From positions 27,833,919 through 27,897,918 of the forward strand of contig NC_053409.1 of NCBI RefSeq assembly GCF_016859285.1: 64,000 bases of DNA. The letters are read 5' to 3'. Source of the stretch: Xiphias gladius (Eukaryota > Chordata > Actinopteri > Istiophoriformes > Xiphiidae). The translations under genes and the position numbers were made by a program. The notes beneath the pieces were generated by a model, which searched no databases, was not told the origin of the DNA, and was given only the letters and a program-made list of their open reading frames with translations. Of the stretch, positions 48,490 to 64,000 are shown piece by piece; position 1 is the first letter of the stretch, and each line of letters opens with the position of its first letter.

Positions 48490-48959
48490 TATACACACAA
48501 ATATACATACATATACGCACACACACACACACACAGTATATACACATGTATATTTACATATCCACAATATTCACAGACTGAACGTTCATAAACCTTTAGT
48601 TTGTGTATTTAATGAAGCTCCTTAGTTGTAAATAACAATTCAAAACTGGTTAAATTATATTTTATTGGTTATATTTCAAAGAATGAAAAAACTTAATCTG
48701 TAATAAACTGAATCTCATTTCTGTCCCAGGCAGAAAAGTGAGGTATGAATAAATGACTAAATAAATTTAATAACAGTTTTTAAACATCGGATCCAGGGTC
48801 AGAAACACCTTTCTTTCGTTTTAAATCCGGTCCGTATACCAGCTGATCAGCCGGTGGCGGTCGCGGAGCAGCAAGCAGATCTTAGATTAGTAATCAGTTA
48901 ATCTGTTACAGAAATCGATGAGCGATTATGTATTGAACAGATGTTCACTCACCTTCCAT
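42867..48959 (-). CDS. cinp: CINP, cyclin-dependent kinase 2-interacting protein
   Basis: Five coding exons on the minus strand: 48953-48959 (only ATG GAA G), 46090-46261, 44531-44684, 43253-43382, 42867-43069 (stop). Total 221 residues against 212 in human. Diagnostic blocks are ARKIKDNAADWHNLMLRWE, FPLFHTW and the C-terminal YLSCWLHQPF...LLETGHRPL, all nearly identical to human CINP. The middle exon encodes a Ser/Pro-rich stretch then a coiled-coil-like AAELQDECCKLQDIIDKM. CINP is known to bind CDK2/CDC7 and ATRIP in replication and checkpoint signalling, and acts with SPATA5-type AAA factors in ribosome maturation. An ATTAAA on the minus strand (42726-42731) may be its polyadenylation signal. 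Exon 2 uses the strong CT|GTGAGT donor; the GTGAGA eight bases earlier would break the frame. Confidence 0.95.
43383..44530. other. CINP intron 3
   Basis: Mostly AT-rich unique DNA. At about 44285-44450 two diverged ~64-bp repeats carry words CAGCCAATCAGATTATAGCA, CAGTCAATCAGAG and TTAGCCAATTAG, then (AATC)n. Confidence 0.55.
45115..46080 (+). mobile_element. LINE reverse-transcriptase C-terminal fragment
   Basis: Plus-strand translation in shifting frames gives WTVDYLTNRPQYVRI, GTAGNSS-like, then NHLQINAWKTKELLVD, VRYLSFHLNNKVDW and LLRRLGSFG, then QHLNCQKASSVLGYPLDPVE. This is the order of the C-terminal half of a fish non-LTR reverse transcriptase. Frame breaks make it inactive. It lies in CINP intron 2. 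Confidence 0.75.
46262..47200. other. CINP intron 1, left part
   Basis: Very AT-rich with poly(A)-like runs at 46340-46560. A repeat tail near 46980-47105 (GACTGTAGGGAGTGACAGGAA ... GGGGCGCCCCC type) is probably a fish SINE/LINE end. No gene seen. Confidence 0.45.
47205..48385 (+). mobile_element. Second LINE reverse-transcriptase fragment with 3' tail
   Basis: Frames read SSTVRNLGIVFDQD, FVTSRLDYCNSL, then after one stop LQLIQKAA, RDHISPVLASLH, RIEFKILLLTYK, LNGQAPSYLKELI and TLRSQNAAL. These are consecutive blocks of an L2/CR1-like fish LINE. The downstream CTCTCCCC...AACCCGTCGAGGCAGAC...TTTTTCCTCTCCACTG is the usual 3' tail of this family. Several frame breaks. Confidence 0.8.
48427..48534. 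repeat. (CA)n microsatellite
   Basis: Uninterrupted (CA)n from 48427 to about 48486, then interrupted CA repeats with ATATACA words to 48534. Confidence 0.95.
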
Positions 48960-49470
48960 CTGATTAATAATCCCTCTCCGTTCACGCTGACAATCGACCT
49001 TACACTTCCTGAACCTTCTTCGTTTGTGGTGTTTCTCCTGCTCCGCAGCGCGTTGGCGCCTCCCGCTAATCGATCACTTCTTCTCTTCTGTTTTCGCGGC
49101 AGCGGAGTCCGCCTGGAGTTCTTAATTTTTTAGTCGCCTTGTGCATTTATATCACGTTTCTGCGCGATTTGCGTTTTGTTTTATGTTTCATTTCAAACAT
49201 CTTCTGGTAACAAAACAGAGAAAAACATCAATCAAGAAACAGCAGGTGTATCATCGACACGAACCCTGAGCTCAGCAAAAACAGTCGGAGTGGTACGTCT
49301 CGCTGTTTACACGCTCTTTGCCCACTGACGCAGCAGGAAGAAGAAGAGGAGGAAAAGCGACGCGGATGGTCCGTGTTGCCCTGATCGATTAGACCGCAGA
49401 CATAATACAAAATCGATAAAACACCTGATCAGACGTCGGTGTTCTAGTGTCACTGACGTGTGAAGTCACA
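48960..49470. promoter_or_regulatory. Divergent CINP/F-box gene promoter
   Basis: CINP (minus) and the F-box gene (plus) start 512 bp apart. A perfect CRE palindrome TGACGTCA at 49472-49479 overlaps the F-box start codon, with related TGACGTG and GAAGTCA words just upstream. Transcription starts are not visible. Confidence 0.5.
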
Positions 49471-51672
49471 ATGACGTCAGCGTCGCAGCTTCCTGCAGAG
49501 CTGTGGCTGCACGTGTTCAGTTTCCTTTCCTGGAGAGACAAACTGAACGTACGCTGCACCTGTTCACACTTCCGACAGCTGTTGGATAAATCCCTCCTTT
49601 GGCGGGGCTTCAGTGTCGTGCTGCGCCACTTCTCCAGGTACAACCGCCCGTTCTGGCGCAGCCTGGCTCAGAGGCACGTGGGCAGCGTTTCGGTGCGTTC
49701 AGGGAAGAGGAAACACCTGAGGCAGCTGTCCACCTGGCTTCCAGCTCTCCATGCACTCAGACTGGACGACTGGAGAGAAGGAGTCGTCGACGAGCTGAAA
49801 CTATTCCACCGACTGCAGCGTCTGTCCGTCACTTCCTGTTCCGCACCGCTGAAGAACGTGGACTTCCTGTTTCCTCTGAGTCATCAGCTGACGCAGCTCA
49901 GCCTCTGTAATGTGCAGCTCACCTGTCCGGCCTCTCACCTGTTGGCCGCAGTCAGTCAGCTGACTCGTCTCACCTCGCTGGTGTTGCATCATGACGGCAG
50001 TCTGAGAGTCCCGACGCTCAGCGGAGTCCTGACTCACCTTACCGAGCTCAAATACCTGTCCTGGACCATGATCACCTACAGGACCCTGTCACATGACTTC
50101 TTCAGCCCCGCACACCCCTCAGGTAAACACACACAGCCGAACCTGATTTGTTCTAAACGAGCTGTGATGTCATACCTCCTGCAGGTCCATCCACGTGTTA
50201 CACTGAGATTTCAGGTGAAGCAAGTGTCTGACTGAGAGGGCTGAAGACAGGTCAGAGGGCACAGGTACATCAATGCGTGTGACCGCAGGTGTATACACGT
50301 GTGTTGTGTTTGTCATCCAACAGGTGGTGGCGCTCTGCAGCTTTCTGACTTGCAGCTGTTGAACTATGATGCCTTGGTGACGCAAGAAGCTCTGCAGCCT
50401 TTGTCCTGCCTCCACAGCCTGTCAATCTTCCACCTGTACTCCGTACCTGGGCCCACCTGTCACCTGAAAACCTGGCTGACATCACTGCCTCAGCTCCGCA
50501 ACCTCAGTGTGCACGGTTAGTGTGAACATCTACCAAACTGTCTACTGTCAGTCTACTATGCCTCTACTGTGACTAGGATTAGCTTCTAGCGTCTCCCTTA
50601 GGAGAAATTTGCCTTGGACAGTCGAGAGAAACACAGCTTCTTCACATACACAGATACAGTTAAAATTCAACATTTAACATTCAATAACGCTTCAAACTCA
50701 ACTTTATTTAAACTTGAATTGACACTTCACCACCTGTTTTCACCTGTTGAATGTCAGCTGACACCTGAACTCGCGTTTAAGTCTTTTCATCATTTTCCCC
50801 TGCACTTACACTTTAATTCGCCCCTCACCCTTCAGTTAACACATTTAAATAGAAACTTGGACTTATTTCAATATTTTGTTTCAATAGTTTCTTTTCTAGT
50901 CTTTTCTGAATATTTTCAGAACACATCCATTGCTTTCACTGTAGAAACATTTTCACTGAAGGACTATAGCTTTTCTGTTTTTATTACTGAAGTACCCAGT
51001 GGTCAAACCACTGAGATGCAGTGATGTCACGATGGACTAACTCTGTCTGTCGAATAGGAGGCCATCCTCTGGCGGTGTACGCAGACTTCCTGCCGTCCTC
51101 CCTCCTCAGTCTGACTCTCTGTGTGGATCTGCAGCCTGAAGACCTGCAGGTGGTCTCACTCAAAGCTCCTCACCTGGAACACCTGCACCTGGAGCCCTGG
51201 AGCTCTTCCTCGAACCTGGTCAGACTCCTCCCACAGCTGTTCCCTCACCTGAGGATACTCCGGATCAGGTGAGTCACTGACACCTGGTGACCTTTGACCT
51301 GGAAAACTTATATCAACAGGTGGAGTTGCCTATTTAGCAGAATTGACCAGCTTAGTAACCTCATGGTTTCCATCTTTACCTGCTGGATTCCAGAGCGACC
51401 TTCAGTTTGTTGAGTGGATTTTTTTTTTGTATTTCAGACATCACCATGTTTCAGACGGGGACTTCCTTCATCTGCAAGAGCTGCAGCATCTTGACACACT
51501 GGAGGTTCTGGATTCGTACTACAGACCCAACCCAACAGACCCAAGCTGGGTCGTCTTCGAGCCGAGTCCTCGTCTGTTGCAGCTGATCTCTGACCTGCAG
51601 AAACTGACCAATCACAGAGTCCAAGTCATCACCAGCTCACGCAGAGACCCCCTCACCTGCCACTGTGTCTGA
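49471..51672 (+). CDS. F-box/LRR-like protein, unnamed
   Basis: Four exons: 49471-50122, 50324-50515, 51058-51268, 51438-51672 (stop TGA), giving 429 residues in frame. Residues 5-45 form an F-box (LPAELWLHVFSFLSWRDKLN...C..FRQLL...LLW), the SKP1-binding module of SCF ubiquitin ligases. The rest is Leu-rich with irregular LRR-like units (LTQLSLCNVQL, LTRLTSLVL, LHSLSIFHLY, LRNLSVHG, LEHLHLEPW, LQHLDTLEVLDSY). Substrate choice by these repeats is inferred from the family. The start is the ATG at 49471. It does not match a human FBXL or FBXO that I can name, so no symbol is given. Intron 2 (50516-51057) holds nothing recognised. Confidence 0.88.
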
Positions 51673-54290
51673 CCAATCAGAGAGAATGTGACTGCACCGG
51701 GGAAGAACACCTTGTGTGACATTACTGGCAGAGGCAGGGCTAGTTTTCAGTGAAACGTTGAATCCAAAGAATTTCTTTGACGTGTTTTTAAGAGTTTGTT
51801 GATGTGAAATAGTTAAATGTTAAAATTATATTAACTCACTAAATGTGGCTTTCTGGAGAAATGTGTGTAATTACTTCCAGGTGCTATTGCTGCTGCTTTA
51901 TGGGTAAAGTTGAATGTTGAATTGCTTCACATTTTTACAGGTAAATTACACCAACAATTTATTAATTTAAATACATGCTCTTGAACGCCAAAAAGTCTCA
52001 AAGACCAGAGTGTTAAGTGGTGTAGTCTAAACAGATAAATGCAAATATCCAAAAAAAACCAAAAATATCCTGTGGTTCCTGAGTTTTTAACAAAAAAACT
52101 TTTAAAACTGGCCACATGGAGGTGCTGCTTAAAATGTTTTACATGTTGCTCAGGTGAGAACATTTCATTAACATGTGTTTGACACTTTTCTGCACATTCC
52201 CACAGACTGCCGTTCAGAAACATGGATAAAATAATTATACCTCCATTGCTGCAAAATATATGAAAAAGATAAAAACACAGTAATATGAGTAAGCTGCTTT
52301 AAATGAGAATTTAAAAAAAGAATATAGAGTAATTGTGTGATTGCCAGCAAAAATTCCAATAATTCAATATAAAATTCCCTCAAACAATCACAGTTTGAGG
52401 GAAACATTTCACCTGCTACTGTTTAAACTCCTTTAACATTATAATAGTTAAAATTTGTTTATGGAGTTACAAAATTCAGAATAATTCAGTTTTGATCAAA
52501 ATCTTTGAAGTTTGTTTTCATTTTTAAGAAAAAATTCTCTCAGATGGTCTAATTGTTTTTCTTTTTCTTTCTGTTCAACAGCAGCTTCACAAGTTTGAAC
52601 TGAAGCTCGTTGCAACATCAAGGTTTTAGTTAAAATTGAATAACAGTAAATTAAAAGAATACATCACATGCCGCTGTCAAATTATTGTTCCCATTTGATG
52701 TTACTTTTCCTGAAAAAAATAAAACTGAATGTTGTTTTCATGTGGAAATTAAAACCAACAAATCACCTGAGCCGCATTGAACCATGTGTTCATATTTGTA
52801 CTTGAGGGACAGGATGTCATGAACCAGTTGTGTAAGATCAGAGCAAGATCCAGGTGAGCCGATGATAAACTGAACATAACTGTCTCTGTGCCCTTTTCAA
52901 ACCATTCCCACACCCTCTCCCTACCTACTTCCACTCCGTTTGCCCCTTCACATGGAGGGTCCGCCACATTAAGTGCCATCCCAAACCAATTACCGGGGAA
53001 TAGAAGTGGGTTATAAAACCCTGCAACAGCAAGGCTACATCACTGTTGACTTACTGTGTAGCACCTGTGTTGTGTTTGTCATGAAAGACACTCCATACAA
53101 ATGTAAGTTCCGTGTCACTATCCGTGCAAACATTTGCTCGTAACCTGCTCAAACTAAGATAAACGTGTAATATTGTCATACAGACATTAACAACTTAAAG
53201 GTTACATTGTATTTAGGATCAAATATACCTTTCTCTAATCTAGAAAACGATAGACGTCTTCATTTTATTGAAAAGTGCTGTATATTCACAGGGACTGTTG
53301 CACAAACCAAGCGTCCTATAAACCTTAGTTAAAAATGACAATGTTTACCAAAAAAAAGAAATGCCATCAAAGAAGCTTGGGACTAAGTTTTATTGTTCTC
53401 CACAGGCTTCTGTCTATTGTGGAGTGAATGTAATGAGTCTGCCACCTCACTGCCCACACTGTTACTTATGTAGCCTATTATTAATGATGTGTATAACCGA
53501 TGATGTTTCCGACCAAACCTCTCTTCACTACCATTACTATCGCTAGCATGGTTACGAAAAGTTTCATCTCCTGTTTTCGCCAGAGAGAGTTGTGTTCGCC
53601 CTGAAGCTTGCAGCTGCATTTAATCCCTAGACCTAAATGAAAAGTGCTTCATTCAGCTGGGAGTGTGACTAGAGTTGCATTCAGTGACAGAGTGGGAGTC
53701 GGGAGGGTCTGATTTGAGAAAAGTCCTGTGCGTAAAAACAATTCTTATTTTAGAACAAACTGGACTTTAGAATCACTTTGTACCAAAACCCTCACCTGCT
53801 GTCAACCTGACCAGAAACAAACTACATCTAAGGTAAAACACACCTGTGAATAACTGCGAACCGTGAGCTGAATGTCTGTTTAACCTTGCTGGAAGGTTAT
53901 ATTCTACAATTACAAACTAACAAACACGTTGTTTGAATTTCACATTTTGACCCAACATTTTTAAGACTGTTTAAATTCAATTAATTTTGGTTATATTATT
54001 CCACATTTGTCTGACAGTTTTATTCCTGACAATGTGGAGAAGCCAAATAATTTAGGGCTTCATTTTGTAAAATCAGAAGTTTCACTTTGCGGTGAAATAT
54101 GAGACAGTATGAATTTTCTACTTAGGCTTCCACATTTTTCCTGTTTTCCTGCGAAGATACATTAAAATATTTAATTTATTTTCAGCAGCTGATCAGTCTG
54201 AAGTGACGAGTTATAAACTGCTGACTGACATCCGTTTACCTGAACAGGACTGAACAAACAAGCATTTCTGAAGACAAATACAGAAAACAG
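51673..54290. other. Intergenic DNA between F-box gene and dkc1
   Basis: The two 3' ends converge here. An AATAAA at 52718-52723 could end the F-box transcript. No other gene, RNA or recognised element seen. Confidence 0.45.
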
Positions 54291-54293
54291 ACT

Positions 54294-54299
54294 TTTATT
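54294..54299 (-). terminator. dkc1 polyadenylation signal
   Basis: TTTATT on the plus strand (AATAAA on the minus) 220 bp past the dkc1 stop, the first such signal. Confidence 0.6.
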
Positions 54300-54518
54300 T
54301 TGAAATTACAAACAGGCTTCTTGTTCTGATATTTACAGTTTGGGGGAGGGGAAAAAAAAAAAAAAAAAAAAAAAACTGTATAAAAAACAAAAACAGTCCT
54401 TTCTGCGTTCATGCAGTCCATTATTATTAAACTCCCAGAATGCTTTGCATCCAGATGTTCAGACAGGTGTGACAGTGGGCGGAATATGCTGACGCACTGT
54501 TCACCTGTAGATCCGTTG

Positions 54519-62588
<8,070 letters not shown>

Positions 62589-62595
62589 CTTGAAC

Positions 62596-63215
62596 TGAGG
62601 GACAGAGCGCAGAGACCGCGATCTGCCTCTTTCTCCGCCTCCTTTCTTCTTCTTGGGTTTTTAACGGCGGGTTGGCAAACAGCGGATTAGATGCATTACC
62701 GTCACCCTTTGCCTCGGAGCTCGGTCCAGATATTAAATCTAAGAAATGGCAGAGGATTTTTCTACATTCCTGAACTTTGGCTAGTGCAAAATTAACCCTT
62801 GGCGGAGATAATGAATAATACTGCACAGTTTAATCATTTATGCCTAAATTTAAACTGTTTTGACATATGGAGACATAGGAATCCTAACACAATGCCCTTT
62901 ACTTGGTGTACCAAAGATATGACTAAATAATCATAGGTAGATTTATGGTTAATATCTAGCGAATTAAAAAGCAAGTAATGGATGTTTACATTGAGTCCTT
63001 TGTACTCATTGATCACAAGCTTATTTACATATCAGTGAGTCTTGATAACATAATTGTGGGAAAGTAACCAAAGACAAGGTACCGGAAATTAAACAGTACC
63101 ATTTTAGAAGATAACCAGTTTATGGGTACTACTAAATTTATTATCAGTTAAAGTTGGAATAATGCTAATGTATTAAAATCGTATGTTGGGCACTGGGAAT
63201 TTATGAAATATAAGA
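62596..63215. other. DNA upstream of dkc1
   Basis: Holds the presumed dkc1 promoter in its first few hundred bases, without a clear TATA box. No gene seen. Confidence 0.4.
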
Positions 63216-63219
63216 TCAA

Positions 63220-63560
63220 AAGACTGGCTATCCCGAGGGTGAAGGAAATACCAAAGGCCAAATGAACAAAAGAGGATATTGCTACTGGCCATTCATGTCT
63301 TGTTGCATCAAGATGTGGTGCAAGCAATGCACCGCATGTGATGCAAGACAGAGGCCCATTACCTTATCAGAGAGCAGCAATGAGAACATTTTTTGCTACT
63401 GAGCCATTCTAAGAGGTCACAGCTGACATTTTTGAGCTCCCTATCACAAGTCGTGGCAACAGGAATGTGCTTGTTGTTAAAGATTATTTTTCAAAGTATG
63501 TCAACCTCTATGCCACTCCAGACCAATCCAGAAATGCATCACACAGATCAAGGATGTCCA
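63220..63560 (+). mobile_element. Broken gypsy-type retrotransposon integrase
   Basis: The plus strand first reads CYWPFMSCC...WCKQCTACDARQRP, the zinc-binding HHCC part of a Ty3/gypsy integrase with its C-x2-C pair. After a frame change it reads ELPITSRGNRNVLVVKDYFSKY, the start of the catalytic core with the first Asp at VVKDYF. Stops and shifts follow; downstream sequence to 64000 is not clearly assignable. Confidence 0.65.
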
Positions 63561-64000
63561 TTTGAGTCTGACCTAGTGAAACACTTCTGTCAACTGCTGA
63601 GCCTCCAGAAAATTAGGGTTAGATTTAGGAAAATTGTCTTGATGGCCCTCCCCATGACTTCCAATGACTACATGGTTTGGAGTGGAGAACCAAAGGCAAG
63701 GCACAGGCTCAGTGCATGTCACTACAGAGTTCCCCCACTCTCTGCACACCTAGGTCAGAAAAGGAAGGGAAGAAGAACCAATCAGAATTAAATGACTGAA
63801 ATAAAAGTTGCAAGTGACAAACTATCAAAGTTGAAGTGGGAAAAGCACTGTAAACTGTCAGAATCCACAATGTGGAATATCCATTCCAAAGCTGCAGGTT
63901 ATCCAATTTCCCTGTCCCATGCACCGCATGACCCCAGGGAATGGCATCAGCAATCCCCTGTGTCAAATGACCCAAGAATTGCAAAGGATACTCACCTCGA

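Noticed and set aside
49447..49470. Eight-codon upstream extension of the F-box protein
   Set aside because: It would need a GTG start; the ATG at 49471 is followed directly by the F-box.
52749..52979. 76-codon minus-strand frame in the intergenic region
   Set aside because: No recognised domain, no splice partners, and within the length expected by chance.
63390..63800. 132-codon frame at the right edge as a gene
   Set aside because: It crosses a broken gypsy integrase in the wrong frame; the integrase signature is in another frame.

Overview
The window is eukaryotic genomic DNA, almost certainly from a teleost (percomorph-like) fish. It has vertebrate genes with GT-AG introns and CA microsatellites. 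It is also dense in fish-type mobile DNA: Tc1, hAT, Harbinger, LINE, DIRS and gypsy remnants. No bacterial or phage genes, CRISPR array, rRNA or tRNA were seen.

Layout, left to right. (1) 2117-26456, minus: TECPR2 (WD40 plus tectonin propeller autophagy/ER-exit protein). I traced 20 coding exons; the C-terminal exons lie off the left edge. Its introns hold a 2.45-kb (ACGC)n array, a DIRS-type tyrosine-recombinase remnant, a hAT, a Harbinger derivative and two Tc1 remnants. (2) 28880-39570, plus: ZNF839, head-to-head with TECPR2, ten coding exons, with a Tc1 and an RTE/Rex3-like LINE in intron 5. (3) 42867-48959, minus: CINP (CDK2-interacting protein), five coding exons, with two LINE reverse-transcriptase fragments in introns. 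(4) 49471-51672, plus: a four-exon F-box/LRR-like gene, head-to-head with CINP. (5) 54519-62588, minus: complete 15-exon dkc1 (dyskerin). It carries a convincing H/ACA snoRNA in intron 12 and a new C/D-box snoRNA candidate in intron 10. (6) 62600-64000: upstream DNA with a broken gypsy-type integrase.

The most striking structure is a Tc1-like element in dkc1 intron 3 (59146-60728). Its 3' terminal region has been replaced by a piece of TECPR2 (intron end, splice acceptor and about 123 bp of one exon), followed by a normal Tc1 end. The source exon lies 39 kb away, next to a related Tc1 copy truncated at the same point. This looks like host-exon capture by a Tc1/mariner transposon, with donor and product both visible.

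The genes do not form an operon. TECPR2, ZNF839 and CINP are neighbours in human 14q32 as well, so this is conserved but rearranged synteny. dkc1 encodes the H/ACA pseudouridine synthase and hosts in its own intron an RNA of the class it binds.
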